Under the pieces are notes generated by a model. It made no database searches. It saw nothing but the letters and a program-made list of their open reading frames with translations, and had not been told where the DNA came from. Source: Campylobacter sp. (GTDB lineage Bacteria > Campylobacterota > Campylobacteria > Campylobacterales > Campylobacteraceae). Taken from it: DNA of 64,000 bases. The position numbers were made by a program, and so were the translations under genes. This document shows, piece by piece, positions 43,863-52,800 of this stretch. Position 1 is the stretch's first letter; every line of letters begins with the position of its first letter. The stretch lies in the NCBI RefSeq assembly GCF_019423325.1, contig NZ_JAHZBQ010000003.1, forward strand, positions 248,001 to 312,000. The letters run 5' to 3'.

Positions 43863-44941
43863 GCACCCACCACGCCTATTAGCTCTTGTAGGTTAGTCGA
43901 ATACCTAAATGCCGTGTCTTTTGAAATTTGATTTGCACGGATCGCTTTAACCATCGCTTGAGTTTGAGTTATCATACCAGTAGATTGCTGATTTAGCTGC
44001 ATTTGAGAGTAAATTTGATGCACCTTGTTTTCGCGGATTAGATTTGCTACGGCATTGTTATTGAGCAAAATTTCATGGATCGCGATACGTCCGCCGCCAA
44101 GCTTTGGCAAAAGTGATTGCGAGATGACCGCGGTAAGTGACACGGAGAGCATATTTCGCACTTGGAGCTGCTCGCCGCCATCAAAGCTATCGATAATACG
44201 GTTGATCGTTTGCATCGCGGAGTTGGTGTGTAGCGTACCAAATACCAAGTGACCGGTCTCAGCCGCGGTAATGGCGATCGAGATAGTCTCTCTATCACGC
44301 ATCTCACCAACTAGGATAATGTCCGGGTCCTCACGCAAGGCAAATTTTAATGCATTAGCGTAGGAATGGGTATCAGTGCCGATATTTCTGTGAGAGAAAA
44401 GCGCTTTTTTATTGGTATGGACGAACTCAACCGGATCTTCAACGGTGATGATGTGCTTGCGCTCTTTTTCGTTAATCTCGTTTAGCATCGCGGCAAGAGT
44501 AGTTGATTTACCACTACCGGTAGGTCCGGTAACCAAAATCATGCCTTTTTCGTGCTTGACTACCTCTTTAAAAATCGTAGGGGCTTTTAAATCATCCAGG
44601 CTAGGAATATCGATAGGAATAATACGAAATGCGGCAGCCAAATCGCCGTTCATAGTGTAGTAGTAATTTCCACGGAAGCGTCCGATATTAGGAAGCTCGA
44701 TCGCAAAGTCGAGCTCTTTATTTTCCTCGAGCGCACTTTTTTGGGCATCGGTAATGAGCGCGTAGCAGATATACTCGATATCCGTGCCCTTAAGCGGATC
44801 CATAGCAAGTGGGCGCAATGTTCCGTCGATACGTATTTGAGGCGCCGAGCGCGAAACTAAGTGAAGGTCGCTCGCTTTGTTAAAAACGACGGTTTTTAGT
44901 AGGGTTTCGATATCTACTAAATTTCTTTGAACTTCTTCCAT
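43859..44941 (-). CDS. pilT: PilT-family retraction ATPase
   Basis: 360 residues of the type II/IV secretion ATPase superfamily. PAS-like N-domain (KASDLHLVSRSAPQIRIDG), Walker A GPTGSGKST at 139-147, Asp box ITVEDPVEFVH, Walker B DIILVGEMRD and His box GHLVFGTLHT are all present. The C-terminal PilT helix (ANLIRENKVHQI) is in place. PilT depolymerises type IV pili. No pilus subunit or assembly gene is in the window. It lies between gatC and cvpA, an insertion relative to C. jejuni gene order. Confidence 0.9.
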   Translation of the reverse strand: MEEVQRNLVDIETLLKTVVFNKASDLHLVSRSAPQIRIDGTLRPLAMDPLKGTDIEYICYALITDAQKSALEENKELDFAIELPNIGRFRGNYYYTMNGDLAAAFRIIPIDIPSLDDLKAPTIFKEVVKHEKGMILVTGPTGSGKSTTLAAMLNEINEKERKHIITVEDPVEFVHTNKKALFSHRNIGTDTHSYANALKFALREDPDIILVGEMRDRETISIAITAAETGHLVFGTLHTNSAMQTINRIIDSFDGGEQLQVRNMLSVSLTAVISQSLLPKLGGGRIAIHEILLNNNAVANLIRENKVHQIYSQMQLNQQSTGMITQTQAMVKAIRANQISKDTAFRYSTNLQELIGVVGA

Positions 44942-44951
44942 AAAATTCCTT

Positions 44952-45239
44952 TCAATCTATGATTTTCGGTACTACGAAGTAGCCACCTTCGGACTGCGGA
45001 GCATGCTTTAAGACGCTTTCTGCGACGTCGCTTTTGCGTGGAATATCTTTGCGAAACGGAGTACCGCCTTTCAGCGTAGTGATAGCCGCCTCGCCGCTTT
45101 GTAAATCCAGCTCATTTAGAATTTCTACAAAATCTACGATATTATTTAATTGACCTTTAAATTCTTCTCGCTTAGCATCTGGAATTTTAAGAGCGGATAG
45201 CCTTTCCAGCTTACTTAGCAAGGCGTCGTCTATTATCAT
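44952..45239 (-). CDS. gatC: Glu-tRNA(Gln)/Asp-tRNA(Asn) amidotransferase subunit C
   Basis: 95 residues, the usual GatC size. It has the LSALKIPDAKREEFKGQLNNIVDFVEILNELD helical hairpin and the R-x-D loop TPFRKDIPR. GatC stabilises the GatAB amidotransferase that makes Gln-tRNA by transamidation. First gene of the minus-strand block. Its promoter shares the 116-base divergent spacer with the gene at 45356. Confidence 0.9.
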   Translation of the reverse strand: MIIDDALLSKLERLSALKIPDAKREEFKGQLNNIVDFVEILNELDLQSGEAAITTLKGGTPFRKDIPRKSDVAESVLKHAPQSEGGYFVVPKIID

Positions 45240-45355
45240 AACTTTCCTTTTTCTGATAAATGCGACATTATATCATAAAAATTCTTTATCTTAGGCGGTA
45301 TTTAAAATTTTTTATGCTACAATTACGCCGATTTTCTCAAACAAAGGACTGAATT

Positions 45356-45907
45356 TTGGCTTTAAAAGACGACATCGAAGGCGTGAAAAAAGAGATCGGC
45401 ACAGAAGAGCAGTTTCTAGAAAGCGTCATAAAAAGTGAAATTTTCGTAAAAAAATATAAAAAGCCGCTGATATTTTTGGCTGCGGTTTTGATCGTAGCAT
45501 TTATCGGATATTACACAAATGAATTTTTAAGCGATCGCCGCATAGCAAGTGCTAATGCGATCTATGACGAGCTGCTTAACAAGCGCGATGACGCTAAGCT
45601 AGCCGAGCTTAAGCAAAAAGATATAAATCTATACGCTCTTTATATTTTGCAAAACGGCTCTGCAGACGAGCGAGCGGCGCTAGAAAATACCCAAGGCATC
45701 GATGTTATGCTAAAAGAGATAATAAATCTACAAAACGGCAAACAAGGCGGAGTGCTACTCGCCGATTACGATTCTTTGCTCAAGGGCTACGACCTACTAA
45801 AAGAGGGCAAAATCGAACAAGCTCACGCAGAGCTAGATAAAATTCCACTCAACTCGCCAGTTCGTCAAATCGCACTTGCTTTGAAACACTATGGAGGCAA
45901 TAAATAA
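45356..45907 (+). CDS. YfgM-like membrane-anchored protein
   Basis: 183 residues from a TTG start with AAAGGA seven bases upstream. A cytoplasmic N-terminus is followed by one membrane helix (PLIFLAAVLIVAFIGYY near 40-57) and a periplasmic helical domain with TPR-like pairs (LLKGYDLLKEGKIEQAHAELDKIP). Such proteins sit next to BamB-like propellers in many proteobacteria and act as periplasmic chaperone partners. It is one base from the lipoprotein that follows. Confidence 0.75.
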   Translation: MALKDDIEGVKKEIGTEEQFLESVIKSEIFVKKYKKPLIFLAAVLIVAFIGYYTNEFLSDRRIASANAIYDELLNKRDDAKLAELKQKDINLYALYILQNGSADERAALENTQGIDVMLKEIINLQNGKQGGVLLADYDSLLKGYDLLKEGKIEQAHAELDKIPLNSPVRQIALALKHYGGNK

Positions 45908-46920
45908 TGAAAAAAACGCTGATATTTACGCTTTTGCTATCGTTTTTATTTTTAGGCTGCTCGACGAAGCGCCAGTATTTCGAACCTAGCGACGAAAACA
46001 TCACAGGCGATATGAAATTTAACGGCTCGCTGCCGTCGGAAATCGTAGCGGTTAGTAAAGATGGCGCTACGCTAAAAGACGGCGAAGTCATCTCTAAAAA
46101 CGGATTGGTGAAAAATTTCAAAGTCCTAAAAAGTGAAAAATTTTTAGGTGAATATGACGGAAATTTCGTCGTAACTGACATCAATGGTACGCTTAAAGTA
46201 GTTAGTGGCACAGGCGCCGTAAAATTTGAAAAAGCCCTCGGCAGACAAGCGCTCAGTGCAAATATACGCGGCGATGATTTGGCTTTAGTAATGAGTGATG
46301 ACTCGATTATGCTTATCAAGCTAAGCTCGAGCGCAGTGGTACTCGATCATAAAGTAGGCGATGCATTCGCAATCGATTCGCGCGTGGCGTCACCGCTATT
46401 TATCAACCAACTTATCGCTTATCCTGCGTTAGACGGACTAGTCAGCATCGCAGAAAACGTAGGCGGGCGCTCGGCACGCGATTTCGTCGTGAGCAACCAG
46501 CCGTTTTTTAACAACATTATCGCCTTAGAAAACAAGGGCGATAACCTTTATGCCGTAACTGCCACTAGGCTAATGCTGGTAAGTCCTACGGGCAATAAAA
46601 ACCATAACGTAGACATCAAAGACGTGATTTTTAGCGGCGATAGAATTTATCTTTTCTTAAAAGACGGCAGAGTCGAGCTACTCGATCGCGGGCTAAATTT
46701 GATCAAATCGCGCAAATTCACCTTCGCACAGTTTAGCGGCGCGCTACTTAGCGGCGGCTATTTGTATATCATCGAGCGTAATGGCTACGTCATCCGCGTG
46801 GACGAAAATTTAGAAGGCCAGGCGATCTACGAGCTAAATGGCGAGTTCGAGGATAAGTCCTTTATCGCAGGCAGCTCGTTTTACTACGACGATAAAATTT
46901 TAAATTTTGATGCTAGATAA
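45907..46920 (+). CDS. BamB-like outer-membrane lipoprotein
   Basis: 337 residues. The signal peptide ends in the lipobox FLGC (Cys about 19). The rest is beta-rich with repeated D/N-G turns, suggesting a propeller similar to BamB, though the strong PQQ repeats are weak. The pairing with a YfgM-like gene supports a role in envelope-protein assembly. The stop overlaps the next start. Confidence 0.65.
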   Translation: MKKTLIFTLLLSFLFLGCSTKRQYFEPSDENITGDMKFNGSLPSEIVAVSKDGATLKDGEVISKNGLVKNFKVLKSEKFLGEYDGNFVVTDINGTLKVVSGTGAVKFEKALGRQALSANIRGDDLALVMSDDSIMLIKLSSSAVVLDHKVGDAFAIDSRVASPLFINQLIAYPALDGLVSIAENVGGRSARDFVVSNQPFFNNIIALENKGDNLYAVTATRLMLVSPTGNKNHNVDIKDVIFSGDRIYLFLKDGRVELLDRGLNLIKSRKFTFAQFSGALLSGGYLYIIERNGYVIRVDENLEGQAIYELNGEFEDKSFIAGSSFYYDDKILNFDAR

Positions 46921-47242
46921 AATTTCAAAACTCTGCGTTCGCGAAGACCTTTTGCTTCAAAAATTCCAAACGCTAGATATCGCTAGCTTCACGCGCTCGC
47001 GATCATACGGCGCGTATTTTGGCGTGGATCTGAAAAGCTACAACGTCCTTTTGTTTATGCGCGACGCAAAATCTCGCTTTGTAATGCGCGACGCGGAATT
47101 TCTGCTATCGCTCGCAAGCGACATTAGCGCAAGCCTAGGCAAGGTCGTGAAAAAACGCGTGCTGTTTTACAACTCGCAGATGTGCTCTAAAAGCGCGAAA
47201 TTTTTAAAAGAAAACGGATTTAGCCTCTATGCTTTTGTGTGA
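46910..47242 (+). CDS. Conserved small protein of unknown function
   Basis: 110 residues from the ATG at 46910, which overlaps the lipoprotein stop; a TTG three bases earlier is less likely. The sequence is mixed alpha/beta with RSRSYGAYFGVDLKSY in the middle and a C-terminal KRVLFYNSQMCSKSAKFL. No family or signal recognised. Its end overlaps coaX by 14 bases, so it belongs to the same operon. Confidence 0.7.
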   Translation: MLDKISKLCVREDLLLQKFQTLDIASFTRSRSYGAYFGVDLKSYNVLLFMRDAKSRFVMRDAEFLLSLASDISASLGKVVKKRVLFYNSQMCSKSAKFLKENGFSLYAFV

Positions 47243-47849
47243 CGTAGGAAATTCCAGGGTTAAATTTTATAAAGGCGGCGTAACGCAAAGTATGCCCGTA
47301 GCGGAGTTTATGCGGTACGAGCCGAAGGAGCGAATTTTTTTCATTAGCGTCAATGATAGCGTGAAAAAAAAGCTGAAAAACCCTCTGTTTGTTGATCTGG
47401 CCCCGCACTTTGAGCTAAAAACCGCCTACCGCGGACTTGGGATCGACCGCATAGCGGCGTGCTCGGCGGTGACGACGGGCGTCGTCGTCGATGCGGGCAG
47501 CGCGATCACCGTAGATTTGATGTTTAAAAGCTCACACCTAGGCGGATTTATAATGCCTGGTATCGGCACGCTTTTAAAATCTTTCGCGAGCATCGCGCCG
47601 GTGCTGGACGTGACGCTTTCAACCAATATCGATCTGGATCCGCTGCCGCAAAAGACCGCAAGCGCCGTAAACTACGGGATTTTAAAGCCGATAGTGCTTA
47701 CGATCGAAAACATCGCGGGCAATAATAAAATTTACTTCACGGGCGGCGACGGAGCCTATCTAATGCGGTATTTTCGCAACTCGATCTACGAAAAGGATCT
47801 GATCTTTAAATCGATGGTAAGCTTGATCGCAAAAAAGGGGCTCGCATGA
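47229..47849 (+). CDS. coaX: Type III pantothenate kinase
   Basis: 206 residues. ASKHA fold marks are MLLCDVGNSRVKFY (phosphate loop), the GLGIDRIAACSA stretch and VVDAGSAITVDLM, and GGFIMPGI for pantothenate binding. It phosphorylates pantothenate, first step of CoA synthesis. Its stop overlaps hisG (ATGA). Confidence 0.92.
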   Translation: MLLCDVGNSRVKFYKGGVTQSMPVAEFMRYEPKERIFFISVNDSVKKKLKNPLFVDLAPHFELKTAYRGLGIDRIAACSAVTTGVVVDAGSAITVDLMFKSSHLGGFIMPGIGTLLKSFASIAPVLDVTLSTNIDLDPLPQKTASAVNYGILKPIVLTIENIAGNNKIYFTGGDGAYLMRYFRNSIYEKDLIFKSMVSLIAKKGLA

Positions 47850-48457
47850 TAACCATAGCGCTACCGAAAAGCCGCATAGCCGACGATACGCTCAAAATTT
47901 TCAAAACCATCTTCGGGCTTGATTTCGCCTTTGAGGATCGCAAACTCATAATGCAAGAGGGCGATTTTAAATTCCTCTACGTCCGCAACCAAGATATCCC
48001 TACTTACGTTATGGGCGGTGCGGCGGATATCGGCGTAGTGGGGCTTGACGTGCTTGAGGAGCACCGCCCAGACGTACTTACGCTGCTCGATCTTAAAATC
48101 GGAAAATGCCGCGTCTGCGTGGGCGTACATGCGGGCACTCAGCTAAACTACGGCGCTCCGAGCCTAAAAATCGCTACGAAAATGCCCAACATCACTCGCG
48201 AATACTTCGCCTCGAAAGCGGTCGCCGTAAATATCATCAAACTCTACGGCTCGATAGAGCTCGCCCCGCTCATAGGGCTTGCCGACGCTATCGTCGATGT
48301 CGTAGAGACCGGCGCTACGATGAAACAAAACGGGCTGCAGCCCGCAGAAACCATAATGCAAAGCTCCGCGCACCTCATCGCCAACAAAAACAGCTTCGTA
48401 CTAAAACGCGATGAAATTTTAAACCTGCGAGATAAACTAGCCCGCACGATCGCCTAA
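47846..48457 (+). CDS. hisG: ATP phosphoribosyltransferase, short form
   Basis: 203 residues. It begins ITIALPKSRIADDTL; then come ADIGVVGLDVLEE, the P-loop-like region KIATKMPNITREYF and the PRPP motif IVDVVETGATMKQNGL. It catalyses the first step of histidine synthesis. The short form normally requires HisZ as a regulatory subunit, which is not in the window. Last gene of this operon. Confidence 0.93.
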   Translation: MITIALPKSRIADDTLKIFKTIFGLDFAFEDRKLIMQEGDFKFLYVRNQDIPTYVMGGAADIGVVGLDVLEEHRPDVLTLLDLKIGKCRVCVGVHAGTQLNYGAPSLKIATKMPNITREYFASKAVAVNIIKLYGSIELAPLIGLADAIVDVVETGATMKQNGLQPAETIMQSSAHLIANKNSFVLKRDEILNLRDKLARTIA

Positions 48458-49820
48458 CGCTCGCTTGCTCGCCGCACAGTATTTGCGACCGGCGCGGCGC
48501 ACTTCCGTAAATCATCATTGCTTGCCTTGCCGCTGTCGTTTAAAAACTGCCGCTACAGATAGAATTTTTTTGGAAGCAACCGCACTGCTTAAATTTAGAA
48601 ATCCTGCGAATTTGATTTATCAAGAGGTGGATGCACTTTGCCGAACCGCGCAGCGAAAATTTTAAAATTCGTCGTTACGAAATTCTAAATTTAGCCCTAA
48701 ATTTACAGCTCGCAAAATTTCAAAGCACAAACCTCCGCGGCGCAGAATTTCAAAATTCTAAAATCCCGCTTCACAATTTCACGTCGTAAAATTTAAAATT
48801 CTCGCGAACTCTAAATTTGAGCTCAAATTCCAGCGGCTTGGAAACGGCAGAATTTCTGAATTTCAACTCGCTAAATTTCGCCACTAAAAATCGCGCGAAA
48901 TTTAATTAGCGCCATTCTTTAAGTATAGAAAGTAGCCTGCGCCAAAATCAAAGATGCTAGCCGCGCGTACGGATCAATCCCTGTTACGGCGATATTTGAA
49001 AAACTGCTTTATAAGACTTAAAAAGCCCGCACAGGCGGCATTATCTCCTACATTTTCGGGCAGGACAAACACGCTTAGCACGATCAATATATATAGCGCG
49101 AAAAATGCCAAATACAATCGTGTAACAATTTTGATAAATTTTGGATTTAAGACAGGTTGCATCCCAGCGCGCGGCTCGGCTCGAGCCTAGTCCGCGCTAG
49201 CTCGATTTTAGGGCACTGTTTGCTCGGACCAGCTTTTGTTTCGGATTTTTTCTGCACGTCTTGAGTCCGTTTTTGCGTGCTTTACTAAATTTGCTCGGCG
49301 AAATTTTACGTAGTAAAACTATGCCTAAAATTTCAAATCCGCTAAAGTTTAAAATTTTAAAGCTGCGTAGAGAACCGCCAAAGTAAAACTTCGCAAAAAT
49401 TTAGCTAGAAATTTAAAAGTGTCCGCGCCATTTATTGTACCGAAGGTAGGCTAAGTGCGACAATATAATTCATGCTCTGTCGAGGTATGGCGAGCTGTTA
49501 TTGCGGTAACTCAAACGGCATGCCACCAAGCCTCACCGACGCAATAAAGCAGAGGCGGTCTGCGTTTTTGTAAATTTTGACAGATAAAATTCCACCGCGA
49601 TAAACACAATAAATTTAGATATCGAGAGCGATCCGTGCGGTTTTGATTTCTGTGCGTCGCACAGTAAATTTTACATGCGGCAAGCTTTGAGCCAAAAATA
49701 TTGTCGTCTCTTATCACAACCGCGCCAAAGTTTAGGCTCTCTGCGGCGCCAAAAACCGCTTACGTGCGGCGACAGGCAAGAATAAAATTTAACCGATCCA
49801 GCGCGACGAAAGAGCCGCAC
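48458..49820. other. Long non-coding region dominated by AAATTT words
   Basis: 1,363 bases between convergent hisG and dnaE with no gene I can support. A 62-codon minus-strand ORF at 48974-49162 has one hydrophobic run (LYLAFFALYILIVLSVFVLP) but no RBS and an odd ending. Most of the stretch is built of AAATTT/GAATTT words spaced by short G+C-rich pieces. Confidence 0.55.
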
Positions 49821-52800
49821 CTACGCCGCTATGATTTCACGTACCTTTTCGGTAAAGCTATCGCTCACGATGTATTCGGTCGGATAAACGAGCACCTCGC
49901 TGCCGTTGCGGATCCGCAGAATCAGCCGCTTGGTGTTTTTTAGCGCCGTGTCGCAAAAGGCGAGATGGTAAATTTTATAAATTTTCTCGCGGCTAAGCTC
50001 GCCTAAGCTTAGCTCAAACTCGAAATCCTGCGCGTTTTTGCGCTGCGTCTCGCGCTCTTTGCGCGCCTTAAGAACGGGATCCTCCGCAGCAAACCCGCCC
50101 TTTCGCTCCGCGAAATTCCCGCTGCCGTAGCCGCCGCCTCGTTCGCTACCAAAGTTTCTGCTGGAGCCGAAATTGCTGCCGTTAAAGCCCCCGCGCTCCC
50201 TACCACCGGAGCCTCGCACCTTGCTAGGTACGTAGCCGTCGATATTTTGCGCGGCATCTAGAGTTAAAATTTCATCCAGATAAATTTGATATTTGCCGCC
50301 GTAAGGGCTCGTGTTTTTGCTAAGCCGCACCCAAAATGCCATCGGGCGCTCCAGCTCCGCGTCCGTTAGCGCAGTGACCGCATCACAAATATCGCCGAAC
50401 GCACTCATCTCGAAGCTTCCCGAAAGATCGAGCACCGTGACGTTTGCCATCTGCTTACCCGATTTGGTCGTGCGGGTGTGAACATTTTCGATCTTACCGA
50501 CGCACAAAATTTTAACGCTCGCATCCTCTTCGCCCACCAGTTCGTCGAATTCGTTCGATTTAGTATGTGTAATCGCTCCAAGCTGCGCGGCGTAGGCTTT
50601 GAGTGGATTCTCGCCCAAAAATACTCCCGCGCGCGGACGAAAGCTCGCATCTCGAGCGTTTTGTAGGCTCATCATCGAAAGAAACGACAGCTGATACGCC
50701 GCGCCGCCGACCGCGCTTTTTGAAATTTTGATCATAAAGGCGTACGGGCGCTCCCGCTCCTGCGGGCTTAAGCTTTCGATCGCCTTTAGCGCGTTATCAA
50801 ACACCGCAAGCTCGAAGCTGCCGTGCAGATCAAGCACGTTTAAAATCCCCATTTTTTTGCCCGTTTTTGTCATGCGCGTGGACAGATCCTCGATCCGCCC
50901 TACGCTAAGTACCTCTGCGCTATCTCCGTCGATCTCGCTAAACGCCGAGGATAGGGCATAATCGATCCCCTCCATCTCCTCTTTGTAATCATCCAGCGGA
51001 TGCCCCGAGAGATACACGCCCACGGTCTGCTGCTCAAATTTTAAAATTTCGCCCTGCGGAAATTCCTTATCGGTATCGACGAAGCTTACGCTCATGCCGC
51101 TCGTCATATCCTCATCCTCGCCAAAAAGCGAGCTTGCGGCGTCCTTTTTAATCTCGGTGATCTTTTTCATCACGTCTAGGATATTTTCCATGTTTTGAAT
51201 CATCGCCAAGCGACTCTTACCCAGACAATCCATCGCGCCTGCGTAGATCAGCGACTCGATGACCTTTTTATTGACGCGGAAATTGTCCACGCGCGAAGCA
51301 AAATCGTCGATGCTTTGAAATTTAGCCTCGCTTTGAAGCTCTAAGATATTCTCGATTGCAGCGCCGCCTACGCCCTTAATCGCTCCTAGGCCGTAGATGA
51401 TCGAGGTGCCCGATTTGGAATTTTCGTCGTCCACGACGCTAAAGCCTCTTAAGCTTTGATTGATCGACGGCGGCAAAAGCCCGATACCAAGGCGGCTTGC
51501 CTCGTCGATATATTTTGAAATTTTATCGGTATTGCCCTCCTCCGAAGTAAGCAGTGCCGCCATAAACTCCGCCGGATAGTAGGTCTTAAGATAGGCTGTT
51601 TGAAAGGTGATCATCGAATACGCCGCGGCGTGGGATTTGTTAAAGCCGTAGGAGGCAAATTTCATAATCAGATCAAATAACTCATCCGCCTTAGCTACGT
51701 CAAAGCCCAGCTCTTTGGCGCCGTTTAGATACTGCTCGCGCATGTGAGCGAGCTTCTTCTCATCCTTCTTACCCATCGCGCGACGCACCAGATCGGCATC
51801 GCCCAAGCTAAAACCGCCCACCTTCTGCACGATCTGCATGACCTGCTCTTGATAGACGATGATGCCATATGTTGGCTCTAAAATTTCTTTTATCTCGGGG
51901 AAGATATAGCTTGCTTTTAGCTCTCCGTGTTTGATCCTGATAAAATCAGGGATTAGATCCATCGGTCCCGGGCGGTATAGCGAGATCATCGCGATGATAT
52001 CCTCGAAGCGGTCGGGGCGCAGGTTCATAGCCAGATCCTGCATGCCCGCACCCTCGATTTGGAAAATCCCCAGCGTGTTGCCGCTTTGAATCGTCTCGTA
52101 GGTCTTGTGGTCGTTGAAATCGATCTCCTCCCAGACGATATCGCGACCGTAGCGGCGCTTGACGAGCTTAGCCGCATTATCGATCACATCGAGGTTTTTT
52201 AGACCCAGGAAGTCAAATTTTATCAGATCGACGTCCTCGAGATAGTTTTTGGTATATTGCGTGACCAGGCGCGCATCCTCGCCTTTATCCTGCTTAAATA
52301 GCGGCGCCTTGTTCCACAGCGGCTCGTTTGAGATCACCACTCCCGCAGCGTGCATGCCCGCGTTGCGATTGAGCCCTTCAAGGCCCAGCGCAAACTCCCA
52401 AACCTGCTGTGCGATCGGATCTGCGTCGATAAATTCCTTCAGCTTCGGCTCGGCGTCGTAAGCCTGCGTAAGCGTGATGCCGAGCTTGTCGGGGATCAGC
52501 TTCGCCATCTTATCGGCCTGCGAAAGTGGCATATCGCAGACGCGAGCCACGTCGCGGATGACGCCGCGCGCGAGCAGCTTACCGAAGGTCGCGACCTGCG
52601 CGACGTTAAATTTGCCGTACTGATCGATGACGTAGTCGATCACCTCGCCCCTGCGCGCCTGGCAAAAATCCACGTCGATGTCGGGCATCGAGATACGCGA
52701 CGGGTTTAAAAATCGCTCGAAAAGCAGATTATACGGGATCGGATCGAGGTCGGTAATGCGAAGCGCATACGCGCAGATGCTGCCCGCCGCAGAGCCGCGA

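Noticed and set aside
48974..49162. 62-codon minus-strand ORF with a hydrophobic helix
   Set aside because: No RBS, odd polar ending, lies in AAATTT-rich non-coding DNA; a gene cannot be supported.
49511..49717. 68-codon minus-strand ORF ahead of hisG in the 48.5-49.8 kb region
   Set aside because: Cys/Arg-rich composition, no RBS, no recognisable domain.
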